Source: Lachnospiraceae bacterium
GTDB lineage: Bacteria > Bacillota > Clostridia > Lachnospirales > Lachnospiraceae
DNA length: 64,000 nt
Direction of reading: 5' to 3'
Assembly: GCA_017469945.1 (NCBI GenBank)
Contig: JAFUFI010000006.1
Location: 1 to 64,000, forward strand
A model generated the notes under the pieces. The model was not told the DNA's origin. It ran no database searches and was given only the letters and a program-made list of their open reading frames with translations. Below are positions 48,074 to 55,962 of the stretch, piece by piece (position 1 is the first letter of the stretch; each line of letters starts with the position of its first letter). Position numbers and translations under genes: made by a program.

Positions 48074-50311
48074 TTAATCGAGGATTCCCGCAAGGCCAAG
48101 GTATGCTGAATCGCTGTAGTAAGTATCCCCGAAAATATCCTCAAAATTGTAGTAACCAAAGGTTGAATAATCGTCGAGATTTATCTCCTTATACTCAATC
48201 TTTAAATCTTTTCCTTTGACAACTTCATCCGCGAGAACATACTCGTAATTAAAGTTTTCATCACAGTAGAAGCGGACAATCTGTATATCGTCATCATCCT
48301 CGACAAACTCGAAATCATCCTCTTCGACATCGGTCTCGAAATTGTAATGGCTGTATCCCCAGACCTCGCCGTCGGGATTCTCATTGTCATTATAAAGATA
48401 GAGAGCGCATTCCTCGCCGTTAATAAGCGCAGGGATCATACCCATCTGGGTCCACTCGCCTGTGTCATAGTCCTCGTAGAAGGATGTGCCGTAGTAGGTT
48501 ACCTGTTCACCGTTTACGTAGAACCACTTTTCCGGATCCAAAAGAGCGAATCTGTCATTGTCATCGATCCTCCAGGTATAGTCCCTTCCGAGGTCAAAAT
48601 ATCTGGTATCACACTCCTCTACAAATACGGACAATGAAACGCTCATTATATTATCCCAGAGGGTATCCGATATCTCAACGCTGTGGTAACTATCGCCCTC
48701 GATCAATTCGATCTCATAGTTCTCGGAAGCGGAATAATCGGTCTCGTCCTCGTAATCCGGAATATACCAGTCTCCGGCATACTCCTTAATATCGTCCTCG
48801 CCAAGGTAAGCGAGTCTTCTTGACATAAATGAATCGTAGAAATCTGTAATAGCGCTGTCGAAGTTAAGGCGCTCGAAGGATTCTCTTCCGTATTCGTAAA
48901 GATCGTAGGACTCGTAAGGGCTGTACGCCATAAGTCCGTGGCCGTAAGAAAAGTCACTCTCTGTATAAACAACGGAATTTACTACCGCATTTATCAGCTC
49001 CGTTGAATAGTCATTCTTATAACTGGTCGCAAGCGTGATCAGGTCCACAGAATCGTTGGTCTCGTAGTAGCCGCAATTTCCCCTTGCCTGATAATAGGAA
49101 ATATAGTCTCCGGCATCCATCATGTCTTTAGCCTCTGTGAGGTAATCGATGTATGCCTGATAAACTTCATCCATCATATCAAGACGAATGACGGACATCG
49201 ACGCCACCATACCGTTATTGTTGGAGTCCTTCATATAGTCTTTGACGATCTTTTCGCAAAATGATCTTACATCACCGTTTAAAGACTCAAGCCAATCCGT
49301 ATAGTAGATTCCTATACCGTTAACGTAGCTCTCGGCTCCCACCATATAATCGGCGTAGCCGTCAAGGGCTCTTGCCATCTCAAGAGTACACATATTGCAG
49401 CAGTCAAAGATTACCGCATCAAACTTTACTCCCGCGTTTTCAAGCTCGTCTCTTATCTCGAAATCTTCAAGAACTTCATAATAGTCGCCAAGCTGGTCAT
49501 TTCCGAAACCTGCAGGGATTCCGCCGCCGTGTCCCCAAAGTACAAGGGTATAGTTCTCAGCGGGGAAGTATTCCTCTCCGAAGGAAATAAAGTCCGCAAG
49601 ATCTCCGGGGCGATTCATTGTGGTTTTACCGAGATTTTGAAGCATAGTGATCTTATGATCTTCAACCATAAATCTCGATACCTTCCCGTCCGGTACATCG
49701 GGATGTACCCAGTCATTCGCTCCGCCACATTCAATTACGACATTTACATTATCGGGAAGATATGCATCACAGATCTCGCATATATCCTCGGTAGCGGCGC
49801 CACCGTAATACTCGTCGTCAGAGTCTTCGTATTCATCCTCATCCGGGCTTTCAAGATCGGTTCCCACCATATAGATAAGGAGAGTTCTCCTTGCGGTCCT
49901 TCTGTCAAGGCTTTCAAGAACTCCGTTTGGATCGGGATCTTCGTATTCTTCTATGGCGTGTTGGCTGTTCTCCATTTCCTCTACTTTCTGAAGATACTTG
50001 GCAATACCTCCGATGGAAACAGCCACCAAAAGAATCAATAACGTCACCGGAATACCTACTGCAAGTCCTATAATAAGACCGATATTTGTTTTCTTATGAT
50101 GTGCCTGCGCGCCGCTGCTTATGTTTCCCGAGGCTTGGGCTACCTGCTGCTCGTATGAAGATTCGGCGGTCTGTGCAGACTCCTGCAAGGTCGGGATCTC
50201 CCCCGGCTTAACGCTTACCGTATAGGGCGAAACGCTTTCTATCTTCACACCGCAATTTGTGCAAAACTTCGCATTATCATCAATCTTTGTTCCGCAATTT
50301 GTACAAAACAT
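48074..50311 (-). CDS. Clostripain-family (C11) cysteine peptidase with zinc ribbon and membrane helix
   Basis: Residues 1-25 form a zinc ribbon (MFCTNCGTKIDDNAKFCTNC), which should be cytoplasmic. A membrane helix lies at about 78-103 (IGLIIGLAVGIPVTLLILLV). The outer part carries a C11 peptidase domain (about 140-430): RRTLLIYMVGTDLES starts it, the catalytic His is in LVLWGHGGGIPAGFG and the catalytic Cys is in AVIFDCCNMCTLEMA. About 200 C-terminal residues are acidic, tyrosine-rich and unrecognised. The start is placed by AGGAGA, which lies inside the end of the upstream fRMsr gene; the genes are one base apart and coupled. Its substrate is unknown. Confidence 0.88.
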   Translation of the reverse strand: MFCTNCGTKIDDNAKFCTNCGVKIESVSPYTVSVKPGEIPTLQESAQTAESSYEQQVAQASGNISSGAQAHHKKTNIGLIIGLAVGIPVTLLILLVAVSIGGIAKYLQKVEEMENSQHAIEEYEDPDPNGVLESLDRRTARRTLLIYMVGTDLESPDEDEYEDSDDEYYGGAATEDICEICDAYLPDNVNVVIECGGANDWVHPDVPDGKVSRFMVEDHKITMLQNLGKTTMNRPGDLADFISFGEEYFPAENYTLVLWGHGGGIPAGFGNDQLGDYYEVLEDFEIRDELENAGVKFDAVIFDCCNMCTLEMARALDGYADYMVGAESYVNGIGIYYTDWLESLNGDVRSFCEKIVKDYMKDSNNNGMVASMSVIRLDMMDEVYQAYIDYLTEAKDMMDAGDYISYYQARGNCGYYETNDSVDLITLATSYKNDYSTELINAVVNSVVYTESDFSYGHGLMAYSPYESYDLYEYGRESFERLNFDSAITDFYDSFMSRRLAYLGEDDIKEYAGDWYIPDYEDETDYSASENYEIELIEGDSYHSVEISDTLWDNIMSVSLSVFVEECDTRYFDLGRDYTWRIDDNDRFALLDPEKWFYVNGEQVTYYGTSFYEDYDTGEWTQMGMIPALINGEECALYLYNDNENPDGEVWGYSHYNFETDVEEDDFEFVEDDDDIQIVRFYCDENFNYEYVLADEVVKGKDLKIEYKEINLDDYSTFGYYNFEDIFGDTYYSDSAYLGLAGILD

Positions 50312-50312
50312 A

Positions 50313-50780
50313 CTACTCTCCTAAATCTTCCAGCATTGTTACTTCTTCCAAAGTCTTAACAAATAGTTCAAGACCGGCCTTATCTTCTTCATCAAATCTT
50401 GCAAGACTCGGACTGTCTATGTCAAGTACTCCCCAGACTTTACCGTCTTTGTGGATAGGGACTACTATCTCCGAGTTGGACGCGCTGTCACAGGCAATAT
50501 GTCCGGGAAACTCGTGAACATTTTTTACAAGCTGAGTTTTATCCTCGGCCACCGCCGTTCCGCACACACCTCTTCCGACCGCGATTCTTATACAGGCCAC
50601 CTTCCCCTGGAAAGGACCGAGCATAAGAGATCCGCCTTTCATCAGATAAAATCCCGCCCAGTTAAGGTCTTCAAGACTCTCAAAAATAAGGGCTGAAGCA
50701 TTGGAAAGAACGGGTATATAATGCGGCTCATCCTCCGCAAAGGACCGTAGCTGCTCCGCTAAAAGTTTGTAATCTGTCAT
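50313..50780 (-). CDS. msrC: Free methionine-(R)-sulfoxide reductase (GAF domain)
   Basis: A stand-alone GAF protein that reduces free methionine-R-sulfoxide. Its three cysteines, in VACIRIA, GVCGTAV and HIACDSA, have spacings of 10 and 24 residues, exactly those of the fRMsr catalytic set (Cys84, Cys94, Cys118 in E. coli numbering). The motifs NWAGFYLM and WGVLDIDSPSLARFD are also typical. The length of 155 residues is normal. It lies between GH127 and the C11 peptidase genes in one apparent operon. Confidence 0.94.
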   Translation of the reverse strand: MTDYKLLAEQLRSFAEDEPHYIPVLSNASALIFESLEDLNWAGFYLMKGGSLMLGPFQGKVACIRIAVGRGVCGTAVAEDKTQLVKNVHEFPGHIACDSASNSEIVVPIHKDGKVWGVLDIDSPSLARFDEEDKAGLELFVKTLEEVTMLEDLGE

Positions 50781-50800
50781 TCTAAAAACTGCTCCTGAAA

Positions 50801-53167
50801 CTATTTATATTTCTTTATAAGATAGAGGAATCCAAAGAGTCTAGCGGACTCTACAAACATTCCTCCGCGGAAGGATAAGGGCACGGTAGATACCTTTCCT
50901 TCCTTTGTCTTTCTGACTTCTATATGTTTTTCAATAAGCTTTGCGGGAAGAGGGATCTCCTCCACATACTCCGCATTTTTTCCGGTGTAGTGAAGCTTTT
51001 TGTTAAGGATCTCTTCATCACCGATGGTTACGATAAGAGGCTTTCCGTTATCTTCGCGAAGAAGATGCATCTCGAGGATCAGGTCTTTACCTTTCTCCGC
51101 TTTCATATGATAGGTAAAGCATCCGCCGGGAGCTGCGTGCCTTGTTGTTCCGTTTGCGGTAATTCCGACAGAGCCTTTATCCTCCATGGCATGGAGCTCG
51201 TCGTTTTCGTACTGGCCGTAGCCGGGCTGAACCGTATCTATGATATTCTCTCTTCTCTTTTCTTCGAACTTTCTGCGCTCTACGCTGTCGTCCGATGCAT
51301 TCTTATCGAGGAGATACCAGTAGATACCGTATCTTTCGTTTGTCTTTAAATAATGAGGGCCGAAGGTAAGCTTTCTATCGGTTCCGTTTAAGGTAAAGAG
51401 AAGCTTTTTAAGATCCTTTTTAAAGTGAGAATCGATATCTGCTATAAATTCGGATACCGTTCCCTTCTTAACGTTTAAGTACTCGCTCTCTACGATCTTG
51501 TTTGTAGGGATCGTAACATCAACTCCGGTCTTTCCGGAAATCTCATTTTCAAATCCAAGGTTCGCGGAAAGAAGTACGGGGCCGTACTTAAAGGCAAATA
51601 CGTTTCCGCAGTCTGGAAGAGGCTTGGCAACAACCTTCATCTCAAACTTAACGTAAACCTTATCTCCGTTATTCCACTTTCTCTCGATGGAGACGTATCC
51701 GTTTTTCTTGAAGGTATCTTTTGTCTCCTTAGCGGTATCTTCCTTATCAAGTCCCTCGCCTTCTACAGAGATCTCATATCCGAAAGCCCAGTCCGGTATA
51801 CGGAATGAAAGCTTTCTCTTAACGCTCTTTTTGGTCCCAACAGTAAATACTGCTGTATCCTTCTTAGGGAAGTCGGCTTTTTGAACAAGCTTAAGGCCCG
51901 ACTCACCATCGGTTAATTCGGACGAAAGGTATAAGTTTACGATGATACCTTTATCATCTTTGAAGTAAACGCTGCTGCCAAGCTTTGTAAAGTTCTCCAT
52001 TCCGCTTCCGGTACAGCACCAGAACTTATCAAAGGGATCTCCGTAAACCTTGAAAAAGCCCGTTGCCATAGGCTGGAAATACATGGTCATACCGGTCCCC
52101 GGATTTTGAGATGAAAGGATGGCGTTGATCAGGGTGTTCTCGTAGTAATCCGCGTACTTTTTGTCTCCCGTGATCATAAAGAGCTTTCTTGTCATCTTGA
52201 GCATATTATAGGTGTTGCAGGTTTCATTGTTGCAGTTTGTTCTCTCCGCATCAAGGATCCTGTCCTCGCCGAAATGCTCCCATTCGCTGTTTCCGCCGGT
52301 AGCATAGGTATGTCTTTCAATAACCATATCCCAAAAGGCTTTTACGTACTCGAGATATTTTTCGTCACCAACGGTTAAATATCTGTTAAGAGCGCCGACA
52401 AACTTGGGGATGGTGGTATTTGCATGTCTGTTGTTAAGCACATTTGCGGCTCCGGAAGAAACCTTCTTAAAGAGCTCTTCCTCGTCAAACATATGCGCGG
52501 CTTTAAGATGTTCCGGCTTTTTCGTACACTGATAAAGCTCGTAGAGCGCATCGTTCATTCCGCCGTACTCGATGCTAAGAACGGTCTTGTGGGTTTTTTC
52601 AGACCAGCCGGAAGCTCTGTTGTAGGTCCAGTCGCCGATTCCGGAAGCAAGCTTTAGGGCGGGCTTGTATCCCGTAAGCTTATAAGCCGCTACGACTCCG
52701 TCTAAAATTTTGTGCATAGTATACCAGGGAACCCAAGCCTGCGTGATTATATTTGTCTTTCCCTCTTCAACATAGTCAAACTGAAGCTCAACATTGTTCA
52801 TATCCTGGATCGTTGCTCCGAATACGAAGCCGGGCTTTCCCTTTGAAGAAGCCTGGCACTCCAAAAGTCCGTCAATAATAGCCTTTATCTTGGCAAAAAG
52901 CCCTTCCTTTTCCGCTTTTGTGGCCTGCGCATTGGCGTATCCCTGCGCCGCAGCCGTAAGATAGTGGCCGAGGGTGTGGCCTCCGATAAGCATATTTTCC
53001 CAGCCGGCATAGCGCATTTTTTTAGGCTTAAGCCCTGCATTTTCGTAAAAACCCGCAAGGAGTCTTCCCTCGTCGAGGCTTAAAAGATACGCTACATCCT
53101 TTCTGAATGCGTTCTCGCAGTACGCATCCTTCATAAGAACCTGCCCGAGACTGTAATCTTTAGACAT
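50801..53167 (-). CDS. GH127-type beta-L-arabinofuranosidase-like glycosidase
   Basis: The 788-residue enzyme matches the DUF1680/GH127 family, whose characterised member HypBA1 removes terminal beta-L-arabinofuranose. The alpha/alpha barrel starts with RYAGWENMLIGGHTLGHYLT. The metal-thiolate active site appears as NNETCNTYNMLKMTRKLF (Glu and Cys ligands) and DKFWCCTGSGMENF, with the catalytic double Cys. Later beta-sandwich domains include KLSFRIPDWAFGYEI and FKYGPVLLSANLGF. No signal peptide, so it acts inside the cell on imported oligosaccharides. It begins 41 bases after the HK-DegV gene. Specificity within GH127 varies. Confidence 0.92.
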   Translation of the reverse strand: MSKDYSLGQVLMKDAYCENAFRKDVAYLLSLDEGRLLAGFYENAGLKPKKMRYAGWENMLIGGHTLGHYLTAAAQGYANAQATKAEKEGLFAKIKAIIDGLLECQASSKGKPGFVFGATIQDMNNVELQFDYVEEGKTNIITQAWVPWYTMHKILDGVVAAYKLTGYKPALKLASGIGDWTYNRASGWSEKTHKTVLSIEYGGMNDALYELYQCTKKPEHLKAAHMFDEEELFKKVSSGAANVLNNRHANTTIPKFVGALNRYLTVGDEKYLEYVKAFWDMVIERHTYATGGNSEWEHFGEDRILDAERTNCNNETCNTYNMLKMTRKLFMITGDKKYADYYENTLINAILSSQNPGTGMTMYFQPMATGFFKVYGDPFDKFWCCTGSGMENFTKLGSSVYFKDDKGIIVNLYLSSELTDGESGLKLVQKADFPKKDTAVFTVGTKKSVKRKLSFRIPDWAFGYEISVEGEGLDKEDTAKETKDTFKKNGYVSIERKWNNGDKVYVKFEMKVVAKPLPDCGNVFAFKYGPVLLSANLGFENEISGKTGVDVTIPTNKIVESEYLNVKKGTVSEFIADIDSHFKKDLKKLLFTLNGTDRKLTFGPHYLKTNERYGIYWYLLDKNASDDSVERRKFEEKRRENIIDTVQPGYGQYENDELHAMEDKGSVGITANGTTRHAAPGGCFTYHMKAEKGKDLILEMHLLREDNGKPLIVTIGDEEILNKKLHYTGKNAEYVEEIPLPAKLIEKHIEVRKTKEGKVSTVPLSFRGGMFVESARLFGFLYLIKKYK

Positions 53168-53208
53168 TTCTATCTCCTTTTGTATATCCTTCTATACTTT
53201 TTATAATC

Positions 53209-55962
53209 TTACGAGCGTCCTGTGCTTCTCGCAAACAGCAGCCCGAATGTTCCCGGTCCGCTGTTTACCGCGATGGAAGGGGATGCCTTCTGGCAATAAA
53301 CATTTTTAAACTCTATCTTTTTCGAGACAGCATCTTTTATAAAATCAAGATCGCTCTTTGTAAGCCCAACGTAGGTTATGAACAGATTCTCCGTATCTAT
53401 ATCCGATACCGAAGAAAGAGTTGAAGTTATGTACTTGATCCACGCACGCTTTCTTGAGCCGAAATAGAATCCCGAAAGCGTCATTTTTCCGCCCTTCATC
53501 TTTATAACAGGTCTGAACATGATAGCCTTGCAGATGGCGGCGATCCTGTATCCGACCTGACCCGAGCGGGCAAGATAGTCTAAGTTGTCAACTATAAAGC
53601 TTGTGGATACCAGTTTCTTAAAGCGCTCCAGGAAGCGGATAATGTCCTCCGCGGAAAATCCTTCCGATGCCATTTGGGCCGCTTTTAAAGCGATGATACC
53701 CTGACCGCTTGATAAATGTCCGGTATCAAAAACTATAACGTTATCAAATGTTGACGCGCCTTCACAGGCTTTGTGGTAACCGGTGTGGGCGACTCTGGAG
53801 GAAATACACATATGCAGGATGTTATTCGCTCCGGAAAGCGCCTGCGCAAAGAATTCCTCGTGGTCGGAAACCGTGGATGCATGGGTTCTTATCTTATGGT
53901 TTCCGCTCATATAATCCATAAGACCGTCGGAATCGATTTCTTCACCGTCAGCAAAAATACCGTTCTCCGTTTCAACCTTGTGTGGTATAACGGCAATCTG
54001 GTACTTCTCAAGAAGAGCGGAAGGAATATCCGCCGTACTCTCTGTCGTAACGACAATATTTTTCTTATGCTTATTGTCATCAAGCCAGGACATACTGTTT
54101 TTAACAATATCCTCTCCCGACATGGTCATCGTAACAAGCTCTTTGGGAAGAAGCTGCATCAACTCGTTTTCCAGCTCTCCGGGGCTTACGGGTTTTACGA
54201 TATATCCGTTAAATCCCTCATCCGCGTAAAACTTTTTCATATCGCTTCCCGCATTAGCGGTAAGAGCGACGAACTTGGACTCCTTCGATACGCCTCCCAC
54301 CTGATTCTGGATTTTGTGGAAGGTCTCGACTCCGTCCATCTCCGGCATCATATGGTCCATGAATATAACATCATACGAGCTTTCGAGGGTCATTTCAAGA
54401 GCTTCTTCTCCGGATGTTGCCGTATCCAAGATAACTCTTGTATTTCGAAGAAGCTTTTTCATAACGAGAAGATTTGTCTCGTTGTCGTCAACCACAAGCA
54501 CTCTGGCCTTCGGCGCCTCGAAAAGACATCTGTAGGTTCCCGACATATTTGACTTTTGCTTCTCCTCGAGATTGATATTTCCGATAGCGCTGTAATCGCT
54601 GACTCCCTGAGGGATGGAAATAACAAATGTAGACCCCTGGGTATAAACACTGTTTACCGTAACGGTTCCGCCCATAAGGTCCGTCAGCTGCTTAACGATA
54701 GAAAGGCCAAGTCCCGTTCCTTCGATAAACTTGTTTTTCTCCTCATCAACTCTCTTAAAAGCTGTGAAAAGATAGGGCATACTCTCCTTGCGGATACCCA
54801 TACCCGTATCCTTTACGGAGTAAACCACCTCAGCGGTACCGTCCTTTATGGATGCGCACTGTATCGTAAGGGTTACGGATCCCTTGGATGTGTACTTGAT
54901 GGCGTTGTTAAGTACATTTATAAGGATCTGCTTGATCCTGACCTCGTCGCCGTAGAGCTCGCAGGGGAGATCTGGCGAAACCTCAATATGAAAATCAAGG
55001 CCCTTTTCCTGCGCTCTTATCCAGAGCATTCCGACTATCTCCGAGAGCATATCTCCGGGCTTATAGGCCGCGGGAGTAATCTTCATCTGCCCGAGGCTTA
55101 TCTTTGACATATCAAGGATATCGTTTATAAGGTGGAGCAGTATATTACTTGCCGCACGGATATTTGTAGCGTTCTCCGCTACCTCATCGCTGACCCTTTC
55201 CCTGAGTATCATCTCGTTTAAGCCGATGATGGTATTGATAGGCGTTCTTATTTCGTGGCTCATACTCGAGAAGAATCTGTTTTGAGCGCTGTTAAGATCT
55301 CTGATCTCCTTTTTTTGCTTCTCGTTACGGATATTGTTTTCCCTGTACGTAAACTGCAAGTATAGGATCACAAGTCCAAGCAGCATCTCTCCCACAAGGA
55401 AAAGAGCAACGCTTCTTGTAGGGGCCGACGGCATAGTAAGAGTCTTTTTAAGAAGGTCGTAGCAAACGAGCATCACTCCGTCGGTAACAAGTGACACTGC
55501 TATAAATACGATCGGATGCATATAAACGCAAAGCGGTATTACCAGTATTACGGTCATATACATAACCGGGTTTAAGAAACCACCTGCAACAGAATCAAGA
55601 ACAAACTCGCTCTGACCGCCGATTATTATAAGGAGGGATACTATGGGCGAGATCCAGAGGAGCTTTCCTAAATGTCTCTCGTAGTCCCGTCTTATAAACA
55701 AAAGGATAAACATGGATACTACCATAAGCGAAAAAAGTCCTATGTACATCATATGGTAGTATTTTCTAAGCTCACCGAACTCTTTGTAATCGGTATAGCT
55801 CAGTCCGAAAAGAACCATCTGCAGGATCGCTCCGGCGACAACGGCGATCCACATCTTGCTGTAGGTCTCGCCGTAGATAGCCTTGTAGATAAGCTCCTCG
55901 TTTTCGTATGACCCTTTTTTATGGAAGAGGAATCTGAAAAAAGTAGAAAAGGATAATCCCAT
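53209..55962 (-). CDS. Hybrid sensor histidine kinase fused to a DegV fatty-acid-binding domain
   Basis: Six or so membrane helices lie at about 38-205. HisKA has His236 (FFSSMSHEIRTPINTIIG). The ATPase domain has NVLNNAIKYTS, DTGMGI and GTGLGLSIVKQL (about 415-425). The receiver (about 486-605) has the acceptor Asp536 (DVIFMDHMMPEMDG). Residues 632-917 are a complete DegV/FakB-like domain: IVVTTESTADIPSALLEKY, CISSRVAHTGYHKACEG, VFDTGHLSSGQGIIALKA, FIVDNLDYLARSGQVGYRIA and NSGPGTFGLLFARS match the order of the family motifs. Ordinary DegV proteins are free-standing and bind fatty acids. The start overlaps the previous kinase gene by one base. Lipid sensing by this kinase is inferred. Confidence 0.95.
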   Translation of the reverse strand: MGLSFSTFFRFLFHKKGSYENEELIYKAIYGETYSKMWIAVVAGAILQMVLFGLSYTDYKEFGELRKYYHMMYIGLFSLMVVSMFILLFIRRDYERHLGKLLWISPIVSLLIIIGGQSEFVLDSVAGGFLNPVMYMTVILVIPLCVYMHPIVFIAVSLVTDGVMLVCYDLLKKTLTMPSAPTRSVALFLVGEMLLGLVILYLQFTYRENNIRNEKQKKEIRDLNSAQNRFFSSMSHEIRTPINTIIGLNEMILRERVSDEVAENATNIRAASNILLHLINDILDMSKISLGQMKITPAAYKPGDMLSEIVGMLWIRAQEKGLDFHIEVSPDLPCELYGDEVRIKQILINVLNNAIKYTSKGSVTLTIQCASIKDGTAEVVYSVKDTGMGIRKESMPYLFTAFKRVDEEKNKFIEGTGLGLSIVKQLTDLMGGTVTVNSVYTQGSTFVISIPQGVSDYSAIGNINLEEKQKSNMSGTYRCLFEAPKARVLVVDDNETNLLVMKKLLRNTRVILDTATSGEEALEMTLESSYDVIFMDHMMPEMDGVETFHKIQNQVGGVSKESKFVALTANAGSDMKKFYADEGFNGYIVKPVSPGELENELMQLLPKELVTMTMSGEDIVKNSMSWLDDNKHKKNIVVTTESTADIPSALLEKYQIAVIPHKVETENGIFADGEEIDSDGLMDYMSGNHKIRTHASTVSDHEEFFAQALSGANNILHMCISSRVAHTGYHKACEGASTFDNVIVFDTGHLSSGQGIIALKAAQMASEGFSAEDIIRFLERFKKLVSTSFIVDNLDYLARSGQVGYRIAAICKAIMFRPVIKMKGGKMTLSGFYFGSRKRAWIKYITSTLSSVSDIDTENLFITYVGLTKSDLDFIKDAVSKKIEFKNVYCQKASPSIAVNSGPGTFGLLFARSTGRS

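Noticed and set aside
53773..54552. 259-residue frame antisense to the HK-DegV gene
   Set aside because: No recognisable motif or start signal; the opposite strand has full domain support.
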